This document shows positions 32,972 through 40,249 of a stretch of 64,000 nucleotides of DNA, one piece after another. Numbering within the stretch: the stretch's first letter is position 1; each line of letters opens with the position of its first letter. This stretch comes from an uncultured Lewinella sp. (GTDB lineage Bacteria; Bacteroidota; Bacteroidia; Chitinophagales; Saprospiraceae), in NCBI GenBank assembly GCA_913057785.1, contig CAJXPD010000001.1, positions 42,539 through 106,538 of the forward strand, in the 5' to 3' direction. The position numbers and the translations under genes were made by a program. Below the pieces are notes generated by a model. It searched no databases and was not told the DNA's origin. It saw only the letters and a list, made by a program, of their open reading frames with translations.

Positions 32972-35134
32972 ATGAGACTTTTCATTGCTCTTTTGTTCTG
33001 TATGCTGGCAAGTGCATCCTCTTTTAGCCAGTATACCCATTTGCAAGTTCTGGATCCTCAAAGAAACTGGGATCGAAGATCTGGGACGATCGAAGAAGCT
33101 TCCATTGTCATGAAACCACAAGGAATCTATACTTTGGTCGACCTCTATCTAACCTTTTCGGCTCGAGGCCAAGGCTTCGATGCCGGCAGAAACCTAGAAG
33201 TCGTTCTGGATTTTCACCTACCAACGGAAGCCCATATCGTGGACTCCTGGCTTTGGTTTAATGGCCAAATCATCAAAGCTGAGATGAAAGACAGATGGAC
33301 AGCTACTTTGGTGTACGAAGAGATTGTTGGCCGAAATCAAGATCCTTCTATCCTTTACAAAGAAGGTAATGGTCAATACCAATTGCGAATCTTTCCCATG
33401 GAAGCTACTGCTAGCAGAAAGGTGAAAATTTCTTACCTAATGCCTGCCCAGTGGAGTCCCCAGCAAGTAAGTACTGCTCTACCCTTAGAGATTCTTGCAA
33501 GCAGTTGGCACCCGTTACAAACAGTAAACTTACGGGTTTGGCAACAGCAGGAATGGGGCATGCCGAGACTCGAAGGAGGTACCAGTTTGACACTCGACCC
33601 TGTCAACAACGAAGAGCAAGGAAGTTTTTGGGAGAAAAGTTTGAATGGCCCCCAACTGCTTAACTCAGGGCTTAAACTGGTAAATGACTCGCCTGCTAAG
33701 AACGGCGTTTATGTGGGCGTGCTAGGCGAATCCTCCAATTCTATGTATCAAATGGTTTTGATACCCGAAGAGGCTGCTACCTTTCCCGCCGGCACAACCA
33801 GAAAGATGATGATCGTATTTGATTACAATTCTGACAATGTAAATGGGGTTAGCCAGGCCTATTTACTAAACCAGGTGAAGCAACAGCTCAAAGAGCGATT
33901 GACTCCTCAAGACTCCTTTAACTTGATTTTCTCTAGCCTCTTTATTGCGCCCTGGAGTGAAGTGTGGTTACCCGCAGATCCTGCTACCATCGATGCTACC
34001 TTTGACGCTTTGTCGTCAGCACCTATCGCTGAGTACAGCAATCTCCCCAGTCTATTGGCGCAGGGTATTCAATTTATCAACGAAACAGGTGGAGATGGAA
34101 CGATGTTATTGGCTGCTAGCAATGATGATTTCGACGATGTACAATCAGCCAATACACTGGTGGAAGATCTCTTAGGTTTAATCGGGGATAATCAAATTCC
34201 AATTAATGTGTTGGATTATCAAAATAGAAACATAGGAGGAAGCTGGATCGGGAATCGATATTATCGTGGTAACGAATACCTATACACCAACTTGAGTCAG
34301 TTAACGGGAGGAGAATATGTGAATCAAATTAATTGCTGCCCAACGCCAAGTTTTGATGAAAATGTAGCGACGATTTTTGGTATGGCGACCGGACTGCAAG
34401 GGCAAATTGATATTTATACAGGTTTGGCTGAAGGCTTCTGTTATCAGCGCTACACTTTAGGCCAAACGGGAGATTTAAGTAGTTTGAATAAACCTGTTCG
34501 ACAACTGGGGAAATACAATGGCCAGTTTCCTTTTCATATTGAACTGGCGGGTGAATATCAAAATAACTTCTTTGGAAATGTGGTGTCTATCCCTGAGCAA
34601 GAGCTAGTCCAAAACGATTCGTTTTTACACGAAGCTTGGACTGGACAGTGGATTCATCAGATGGAACAATCCGGTGGGGATAACGGAACGATCAGTGCGA
34701 TCATCAATCAAAGTATTGATGCGAGGGTCCTTTCAATATATACGGCACTAATTGCTCTGGAACCCAGCCAAGGAGGAGAGATTTGCTTAGAGTGTGTAGA
34801 TGAAAGTGGGGGAGTAGTTTCGGCGGAAGATCCCGATAGTTTAGAAGATTTATTGACCTTAGAAGCCTTTCCAAACCCCTTCAAGGAAAAAGTCAATATC
34901 AGAATCCAATTCAAGGAAAAAGTTCGTTCCGAAGACTGTGACTTTGGCATTTTCAATCTGATGGGACAAAAGGTATTTAGCTTTGCTAGGCCAAGTCTAA
35001 CGGGAACCAATGAGTTCAATTTCACTTGGGAGGGACAAAGTAGTGCCGGAGCCGCCTTGGCAGGAGGGGTATATTTTTTCGTTGCTACAACCCCTAACGG
35101 TAATGCCCATCTAAGGCTGAATTATGTAAAGTAG
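32972..35134 (+). CDS. VIT/vWA-like protein with T9SS type A sorting domain
   Basis: A 720-residue secreted protein. A signal peptide (FIALLFCMLASASSFSQ) leads into a VIT-like domain (~25-170, with LEVVLDFHLPTEAHIVDSWL and YLMPAQW), the arrangement seen in inter-alpha-trypsin-inhibitor-type proteins. The region from ~270 resembles a von Willebrand factor A domain, MMIVFDYNSDNVNG, but the DxSxS metal site is not intact. The C-terminal ~90 residues are a type A T9SS sorting domain: LEAFPNPFKEKVNI, FNLMGQKVFSF, AGGVYFFVAT. It is therefore exported across the outer membrane by type IX secretion and probably attached at the surface, with an adhesive role (inference). Confidence 0.88.
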   Translation: MRLFIALLFCMLASASSFSQYTHLQVLDPQRNWDRRSGTIEEASIVMKPQGIYTLVDLYLTFSARGQGFDAGRNLEVVLDFHLPTEAHIVDSWLWFNGQIIKAEMKDRWTATLVYEEIVGRNQDPSILYKEGNGQYQLRIFPMEATASRKVKISYLMPAQWSPQQVSTALPLEILASSWHPLQTVNLRVWQQQEWGMPRLEGGTSLTLDPVNNEEQGSFWEKSLNGPQLLNSGLKLVNDSPAKNGVYVGVLGESSNSMYQMVLIPEEAATFPAGTTRKMMIVFDYNSDNVNGVSQAYLLNQVKQQLKERLTPQDSFNLIFSSLFIAPWSEVWLPADPATIDATFDALSSAPIAEYSNLPSLLAQGIQFINETGGDGTMLLAASNDDFDDVQSANTLVEDLLGLIGDNQIPINVLDYQNRNIGGSWIGNRYYRGNEYLYTNLSQLTGGEYVNQINCCPTPSFDENVATIFGMATGLQGQIDIYTGLAEGFCYQRYTLGQTGDLSSLNKPVRQLGKYNGQFPFHIELAGEYQNNFFGNVVSIPEQELVQNDSFLHEAWTGQWIHQMEQSGGDNGTISAIINQSIDARVLSIYTALIALEPSQGGEICLECVDESGGVVSAEDPDSLEDLLTLEAFPNPFKEKVNIRIQFKEKVRSEDCDFGIFNLMGQKVFSFARPSLTGTNEFNFTWEGQSSAGAALAGGVYFFVATTPNGNAHLRLNYVK

Positions 35135-35193
35135 ATGATCTGATCGCTCTAGGACTTGCCAATAGAGAAACTAGTTCTTTGGAAAAGCCTTCC

Positions 35194-35236
35194 ATTATCC
35201 CGGCTTCCATCCCCTTGGAGGTCGGGATAATTTTAT
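35194..35236 (+). terminator. Terminator after the VIT/vWA gene
   Basis: ATTATCCCG (35194-35202) and CGGGATAAT (35223-35231) form a perfect 9-bp stem, with further TCC/GGA pairing inside the loop, and TTTTA follows. Confidence 0.75.
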
Positions 35237-35394
35237 GGTTTTAGGGACAATACTTCATAGCTGGAAAAACACTGCCAATGAATATTATTTCTGCAGGCCT
35301 TTTTTGAAATAAAATATGGCTAGAGGGTTTGGAGGAGTGTCTTTTTGAGGAAAAATTCTGCCCGAAGAAAAACCATAACATTCATCGGAAATTC

Positions 35395-35425
35395 TTGACA
35401 GCAGCTTGAATTTCGGCCAACTTTG
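35395..35425 (+). promoter_or_regulatory. Promoter of the hypothetical secreted protein gene
   Basis: TTGAC (35395-35399) and CAACTTTG (35418-35425) match the -33 and -7 elements with the same 23-bp spacing as the promoter at 8997, one mismatch in the -7 element. It lies 33 bp before the ATG. Confidence 0.6.
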
Positions 35426-35458
35426 TATCGTCATTCAAGTCGTACGAAATCATTCAAC

Positions 35459-36049
35459 ATGCCCAAAATCAATCGATTACCTGCAGTTCTTCTTAGCAGC
35501 CTCTTGGCTATGGTGCTGGTGGCTTTTGCTTTCTCCGCCTTTTCTCCACTAACCTTTACAACTATTGAGGGAGAAACTTATCGGTTTAAAGCAGAGAATA
35601 TAGATCGAATTGTAGAGGTGGAAGGAGAAGGTGAATTCTATATCGAAGAAATCACAGGGAAAACGATTATTGCTGCCGAGTCTCTCGATTTCTTTAAGCA
35701 GAAAGCGGCTTTGAAATGGCATAACCCACTTAAGGAGGTGGTAGAATGGGATGGGAAACCTATCCCTGGTCATGCTCCTGTGTTACAAAAAGAAGGAGAG
35801 CAATGTGATCCTAAAGTAGATGGATACAATGTTTTTCATGTGCAAGGTTTTATCTACATCGATCCCACCACTTTCATCGTCATTGATGAGAATCGCAGCT
35901 TCGGCGAATGCCCTTGCGATGATCCGGAGGTGAAAAGGGGGAAGAAAGCGAATTGCCCGCATGTACACCACAGAACCAAGAAGAAGATAATTGATAGAGC
36001 TCGTAGCTGCGGTTTAGGTGATTGGTTTCCTGTCCGCCGCTGCCGCTAA
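35459..36049 (+). CDS. Hypothetical exported protein
   Basis: A 196-residue protein with an N-terminal signal or anchor (LPAVLLSSLLAMVLVAFAFS). The mature part is acidic and beta-rich at first (TIEGETYRFKAENIDRIVEV) and ends in a basic cysteine-containing tail: GECPCDD, KKANCPHVHHRTKKK, ARSCGLGDWFPVRRCR. The spacing CxC...CPHVHH...C...C suggests a metal site or disulfides. I do not recognise the family. I start at the ATG at 35459; the open frame begins with TTG at 35423, which lies inside the promoter. Two hairpins and a third inverted repeat follow it. Confidence 0.65.
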   Translation: MPKINRLPAVLLSSLLAMVLVAFAFSAFSPLTFTTIEGETYRFKAENIDRIVEVEGEGEFYIEEITGKTIIAAESLDFFKQKAALKWHNPLKEVVEWDGKPIPGHAPVLQKEGEQCDPKVDGYNVFHVQGFIYIDPTTFIVIDENRSFGECPCDDPEVKRGKKANCPHVHHRTKKKIIDRARSCGLGDWFPVRRCR

Positions 36050-36136
36050 ATTTTACCTGACTGGACAGATTCTGAAGGACAGTTGCCTGAACAAGCGCTT
36101 AGAATCTAAAGCCTTTAATTACGATTTGAAGATTAC

Positions 36137-36255
36137 GTCAGAGCCCGAAAGGGCTCATATATGCCTTTCAATCTGACCCGGAGCGGCAGTAGATGATCTA
36201 CCTATGCTCCGGTTTTAAATCTACTGAAAGCTTTTGACGAGACTGGATTTAAAAC
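36137..36255 (+). ncRNA. Structured intergenic element (candidate terminator or leader RNA)
   Basis: Three elements follow one another. (1) GAGCCC-GAAA-GGGCTC (36141-36156), a 6-bp stem capped by a GNRA tetraloop, itself enclosed by GTCAGA/TCTGAC (36137-36142, 36172-36177). (2) CCGGAGC (36178-36184)/GCTCCGG (36206-36212) enclosing GTAGAT-G-ATCTAC, then TTTT, a plausible terminator. (3) GTTTTAAATC (36212-36221) with GATTTAAAAC (36246-36255), a 10-bp inverted repeat that shares sequence with the T run of element 2. Elements 2 and 3 could therefore be alternative folds, an arrangement used by attenuators. The next gene starts 21 bp later. Confidence 0.45.
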
Positions 36256-36275
36256 TATAGACATCAACTCGACGA

Positions 36276-36716
36276 ATGCCTGTAATTAACTTTCTTAAAA
36301 CCCTATTTCAACCCGCTGATCGTTACCAGCAAATCTGGCCGATTAAGATCTATGTACTTAAGTTGTTCTTTCTACTGATGTTCCTATTTGCTGCCAAAGA
36401 TGCTTGGTCGGTACTGATTACACATCGGGGAGAATGGAATCCAGAAGTGGCCATAGCATGGTGTTCGATTGCTGCTTACACCACCCTAGCAGGACTGGGT
36501 GTAATCCACACCTTGAAAATGCTACCGATTATGCTCTTTATGTTCCTTTATAAGGGGTTGTGGTTGGGTTTTGTGGCTTACCCTTTGTGGATGCAGGGGC
36601 AATTGGCACAATCAGAAGCTGCGGAGTGGACGCCGATTTTTATCCTGATTGTGGTTCCGATGTTCTTTACCCCATGGGGGTATGTGTTCAGGAGCTATGT
36701 ACTTGGAAGGGATTAA
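36276..36716 (+). CDS. Hypothetical membrane protein, four helices
   Basis: A 146-residue protein with about four predicted membrane helices (IYVLKLFFLLMFLFAAKDAW, VAIAWCSIAAYTTLAGLGVI, MLPIMLFMFLYKGLWLGFVA, WTPIFILIVVPMFFTPWGYV). The N-terminal ~25 residues are amphipathic (FLKTLFQPADRYQQIWP). Proteins of this pattern are common in Bacteroidota without a known function. It is followed at 41 bp by the DUF697 gene and then an AraC gene, so it may head a small transcription unit with the structured element as its leader. Confidence 0.65.
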   Translation: MPVINFLKTLFQPADRYQQIWPIKIYVLKLFFLLMFLFAAKDAWSVLITHRGEWNPEVAIAWCSIAAYTTLAGLGVIHTLKMLPIMLFMFLYKGLWLGFVAYPLWMQGQLAQSEAAEWTPIFILIVVPMFFTPWGYVFRSYVLGRD

Positions 36717-36757
36717 GTCCACTATAATTTTTTGACGAATATTTAAAAATTACCATA

Positions 36758-37273
36758 ATGACAACAGAAAAGGTAACCACTGCAGATACTATCATTAACA
36801 ATCACGCCTGGTTTTCGGCCGTACCCGGTTTCGTGCCAATCCCCATTGTCGATATCCTAGGTATCTCGGCCGTTCAAAGAGATATGATTAAGCAGTTATG
36901 CAAGTTTTATGACTGTCCCTATAGTGAGCAAAAGGGAAAAGCAGTTGTGATGTCTTTTACCGGTTCTATTCTGACTCGGATCCCGGCTTACAGTGTTCGA
37001 TCCATTGTTAAGTCTATACCTGTCGTAGGATGGGCCTTAGGGGGATTATCGCTATCCGTTTTTGCAGCTAGCTCGACTTATGCCGTAGGGCAGGTTTTCA
37101 AGGAGCATTTAGATCAGGGAGGCACACTTTATGATCTAAATCCAGAAAATTTCAGAGCTTTTTATAAAAAGCAATTTGAGAAGGGGCGCGAGCTTTTTAG
37201 CCGAAAGCAAAATGAAGCCACTGCTGAAGCTGAAGAAAAGTCTGAAGATAAGCCAGAAGAAAAAGAAGATTAA
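36758..37273 (+). CDS. DUF697 family protein
   Basis: A 171-residue protein with the DUF697 (YcjF-like) signature: AVPGFVPIPIVDILGISAVQ, then RDMIKQLCKFYDCPYSEQKG, and two membrane helices at about 75-115 (VVGWALGGLSLSVFAASSTY). The C-terminal tail is highly charged (EAEEKSEDKPEEKED). DUF697 proteins are membrane-associated and often sit beside GTPases; here no GTPase is adjacent. Its function is unknown. The AraC gene begins eight bases after its stop, suggesting one transcript. Confidence 0.85.
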   Translation: MTTEKVTTADTIINNHAWFSAVPGFVPIPIVDILGISAVQRDMIKQLCKFYDCPYSEQKGKAVVMSFTGSILTRIPAYSVRSIVKSIPVVGWALGGLSLSVFAASSTYAVGQVFKEHLDQGGTLYDLNPENFRAFYKKQFEKGRELFSRKQNEATAEAEEKSEDKPEEKED

Positions 37274-37281
37274 AAGGATGC

Positions 37282-38088
37282 ATGCAGCTACAGCTTAAGT
37301 GGCAAAATCGAAATTTTACACCTAATCCTTCTTTAGCCCCCTATTTTCTAGGCTATAGAAGTGTAATGGGTACAGGGTATACAAGTAGAGCCCAACCTTT
37401 TATCATCTTTCCGGATGGAAGGGCTCATATTCTATTTCATCTATTTATTGATAGTCGCCAGCAGCAGGGTAAATTAAGATCTAGGCTTGTAATAGTTGGG
37501 CCTAGATCAATATTCAAAGAAATCAACCGACAGAATCGACTACTAACCCTAATTTTCAGTTTTCGCCCAATTGGTGCTTTCCCATTTTTCTCGTTTCCGA
37601 TTAAAGAGATCGCGGACATATCTGTTGGCTTAGAGGAGATTTGGGGGAAAGGTGCCGAGGAATGCCGCGAACATATGATGAATAAAGTACTGGAGGGCGA
37701 GCTGGATGCTGCTGTGCATGCCTTGGAGGCATACTTGCTCAAACAAATAGGTAATCGCTCAAGACCTAGGCTGGTTCACCGGATAGTGAGGAAAAGTGTA
37801 GACTGGCTAGAACAAGATCCGGGGATCAGTGTAGCAAGCCTGGCAGCAGCGCACGGCATTTCTACTCGCTATCTACATCAGCTCTTTGCTGCTCAAGTTG
37901 GGGTCGGGGCCAAGCGCTTTTGCCGCATAAAACGTGCCCTATCTACCTTGGCAGAGGCAAGGAAGGGCTGGGAATATGGCTGGGCGGATCTTGCGCTGAC
38001 CCAAGGTTATTATGACCAATCTCATATGATCGATGAATTTCAGTCCCTGCTAGGAGCTTCGCCACAAAAGATGGTTAAGCCTCGATAA
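37282..38088 (+). CDS. AraC-family transcriptional regulator
   Basis: A 268-residue cytoplasmic regulator: an N-terminal ~140-residue sensor domain (YRSVMGTGYTSRAQPFIIFP) of the type found in Bacteroidota AraC proteins (DUF6597-like), then a C-terminal double HTH. The HTH is visible as DPGISVASLAAAHGISTRYL, FAAQVGVGAKRFCRIKRAL, and YGWADLALTQGYYDQSHMID with EFQSLLGASPQKM at the end. It follows the DUF697 gene closely and may control this or another locus. The inducer is unknown. Confidence 0.9.
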   Translation: MQLQLKWQNRNFTPNPSLAPYFLGYRSVMGTGYTSRAQPFIIFPDGRAHILFHLFIDSRQQQGKLRSRLVIVGPRSIFKEINRQNRLLTLIFSFRPIGAFPFFSFPIKEIADISVGLEEIWGKGAEECREHMMNKVLEGELDAAVHALEAYLLKQIGNRSRPRLVHRIVRKSVDWLEQDPGISVASLAAAHGISTRYLHQLFAAQVGVGAKRFCRIKRALSTLAEARKGWEYGWADLALTQGYYDQSHMIDEFQSLLGASPQKMVKPR

Positions 38089-38167
38089 GGAAGTCTTGTT
38101 CCGATTTTTCCAATACAAGCGCGTAGTAGCCCCTTAATTTAGTGACTCATTAAAAAATCATCCGAGT

Positions 38168-39151
38168 ATGAGTCGCTTCAATCTGTATATCCTTGTATTA
38201 ATATTTCCAACCATCTTGTCTTGCCAAGCACAGGAAAATTCGCAGCAAGCGGTAGCCAGCACCGACCACTTTGAGTTCTATATTAATAAGTGGTTGAATC
38301 AGCACCATTTTCTGTTTCAAATGGCAAAAACCCTTGCCAAAGATTCTACTAAGGTAAAGGATGTATTTCCTCAATGGGGACAATTGAATGTTGAAGAGCA
38401 AAAGCTTACGACTGCTCTATTGACGCATTACCAAGACAATTGGATCGCTAACAGTCTGCTGTTTAATGGTGGCTTGTATCGCATCAAGAGAACGATTACC
38501 TATTGGCAAGACGATCGGGAGTCACTAAGCTATAAAGAAGACCCCGAATTGGCGCGTTATTGGTCCGAGTTCTCCCCGATCTATGAACGACTATTTTGGC
38601 CAACACATCGCAAACAAAATCAAAAGGTGCTCCAGCACAATTTATCAAGGATCAAAGCTTATGAGGCCCAAGCCACGGCGCGCCTAAGCCAATTGAGCCA
38701 AGAACCTTGGCCTAGTTCCAAAATCAGAGTAGATGTGACCTTTTTGGCAGATTGGGCGGGGGCTTATACTACTACTAATCCCGTACATATAGTGACAAGT
38801 ACCAAAGAGGAAGGGCCAGAAGGGGATTGGGTAGAAACTTTGTTTCATGAGGCTAGCCACAAATTGATCGGAGCCAGAAGGGGAAAAGTTGCCGAGTTGA
38901 TACAATCCTTAGCTGAGGCAGAGGAATTGAACATCCCGAGGCAACTCTGGCATGCGGTGCTATTTTACTTCGCAGGGGCCGTGATCAAAGACTTGTTAGT
39001 AGCGGATGGGATCAGTTACGAATTGTACATGCTGAGAGAGAATGTTTTTGGCGCCTACCAAGAAGCACTTGGCAAAAGCTTGGAGCCATATCTAGCTGGA
39101 GAGGATAGCTTGGAAACTGCCTTGAAAGATTTGCTGATAAATTTGCAGTAA
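38168..39151 (+). CDS. Lipoprotein with HEASH zinc-peptidase-like motif
   Basis: A 327-residue exported protein with a lipobox (IFPTILSCQAQ, Cys19). Most of the mature part is helical, with aromatic-rich segments (FEFYINKWLNQHHFLFQMAK) and a central beta region. The key feature is ETLFHEASHKLIGARRG, an HExxH zinc-binding motif at residues 227-231. A downstream helix (LWHAVLFYFAGAVIKDLL) and YELYM may provide further ligands. This looks like a gluzincin-type metallopeptidase without a family I can name. It is the second HExxH lipoprotein in the window, and the two share no other visible similarity. Confidence 0.72.
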   Translation: MSRFNLYILVLIFPTILSCQAQENSQQAVASTDHFEFYINKWLNQHHFLFQMAKTLAKDSTKVKDVFPQWGQLNVEEQKLTTALLTHYQDNWIANSLLFNGGLYRIKRTITYWQDDRESLSYKEDPELARYWSEFSPIYERLFWPTHRKQNQKVLQHNLSRIKAYEAQATARLSQLSQEPWPSSKIRVDVTFLADWAGAYTTTNPVHIVTSTKEEGPEGDWVETLFHEASHKLIGARRGKVAELIQSLAEAEELNIPRQLWHAVLFYFAGAVIKDLLVADGISYELYMLRENVFGAYQEALGKSLEPYLAGEDSLETALKDLLINLQ

Positions 39152-39301
39152 TGAGCAGGAGGCGAGAATAAAATGGATTGCTGACAAAATGGCAGTTTTT
39201 TATTCGGCAATAAGTCTACTTGGCAGATAATATGGAGTGGCACCCTTATTGAACGATTCAAGTGAAGATATTCCGACTATTGTTCATTAAACTCGATTGT
39301 T

Positions 39302-39751
39302 ATGTCAGATCACAAATCGCATCAGCGCCCGTTTTTCAATATTCCGAAATTCTTTGAGGAAGCTTTTGGGAAAGACTTCAAGGACTGGACATCTGATGCT
39401 TGGTATAATTTTGGAATCTATATTCCCGCAGCCAATATCAAGGAAACACCAAGTTCGTTCGAATTGGAATTAACGGCCCCAGGTCGAGACAAAGGTGATT
39501 TTACGCTTCGATTTGAAGATGACCGCTTGCACATATCTGTTCCCAAGAAAGCTATTGCTCCAGAAGATGAAGAACGCTACACTCGTAAGGAATTCGCTTA
39601 TCCGGCTTTCCGTAGGCAGTTCAACTTCCCCAAGTATGCCGTTGATCACAATGCCATTAAGGCAACCTATGAGAATGGGATATTGAAAGTGACTTTGCCG
39701 AAACGAGAAGAAGCGAAGACTGAGGATTCACATAATATAACGGTGGATTAA
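39302..39751 (+). CDS. Small heat-shock protein (Hsp20/alpha-crystallin)
   Basis: ATP-independent holdase that binds unfolding proteins and forms oligomers. The alpha-crystallin domain covers about residues 40-135: ETPSSFELELTAPGRDKGDF, RLHISVPKK, RRQFNFPKYAVDHNAIKATY, and the classic ENGILKVTLPKRE. The N-terminal arm carries FNIPKFFEEAFGKDFKDW, which assembles oligomers. The C-terminal IxI-type tail is weak (HNITV). It is monocistronic with a terminator after it. Heat-shock control is expected from the family, not shown here. Confidence 0.93.
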   Translation: MSDHKSHQRPFFNIPKFFEEAFGKDFKDWTSDAWYNFGIYIPAANIKETPSSFELELTAPGRDKGDFTLRFEDDRLHISVPKKAIAPEDEERYTRKEFAYPAFRRQFNFPKYAVDHNAIKATYENGILKVTLPKREEAKTEDSHNITVD

Positions 39752-40249
39752 ACCACGAAATTGATTTTACCTCTATACCCTTTGATTGATCCAGTGTCAG
39801 TCAAAGGGTATTCTATTTTCGGCAGTAGCTATGTTCGAGAATGTAAGGACGAACGCAAACGAATCTAGAAACCCCCAACTTTGAATGGTAAATACATAAG
39901 AAAAAAAAGTCTATTACTAAGTAGGGGGAGGCCCTTGAACTTGCATCTTGGAGATGTAAACACTTAGGACAGGAACAACTAATTGGTTCTCTTTAAGCGG
40001 AGGAACCTAGAGCGTTCCAAACTCGATCCTTAATTTTTCCCAGGAGTTGAAAATGATCCGGATTTAGATCGACTTCAATTAACTAAAAAACAATGCTTCT
40101 CTGACAATTTTTGTGATTTAGCGTCTCCCTCTTAGCTAAAAGTCTTGTTTCCTCTGGGTGCAATTCTTCCAGCTAAACGGCACCTGTCTAGCTAGCCAGC
40201 CAGCCAGGACCACAAAGATTGTAGGAGAACGAAAACAATCTACAACCCG
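39752..40249. other. Long intergenic region before the TonB receptor
   Basis: After the hsp20 terminator there is no credible ORF. A small GGTTC/GAACC pair (39992-40009) and a tetranucleotide run of about four CAGC/CAGG units (40193-40210) are visible. I see no TAnnTTTG element near the receptor start. A leader of ~300 nt could hold regulation not visible by eye. Confidence 0.4.
39776..39820 (+). terminator. Terminator after hsp20
   Basis: TACCCTTTGA (39776-39785) and TCAAAGGGTA (39801-39810) form a perfect 10-bp stem followed by TTCTATTTTC. Confidence 0.78.

Noticed and set aside
40193..40210. Tetranucleotide CAGC/CAGG run upstream of the TonB receptor
   Set aside because: Only about four units, too short for a slippage-controlled (phase-variable) promoter claim.
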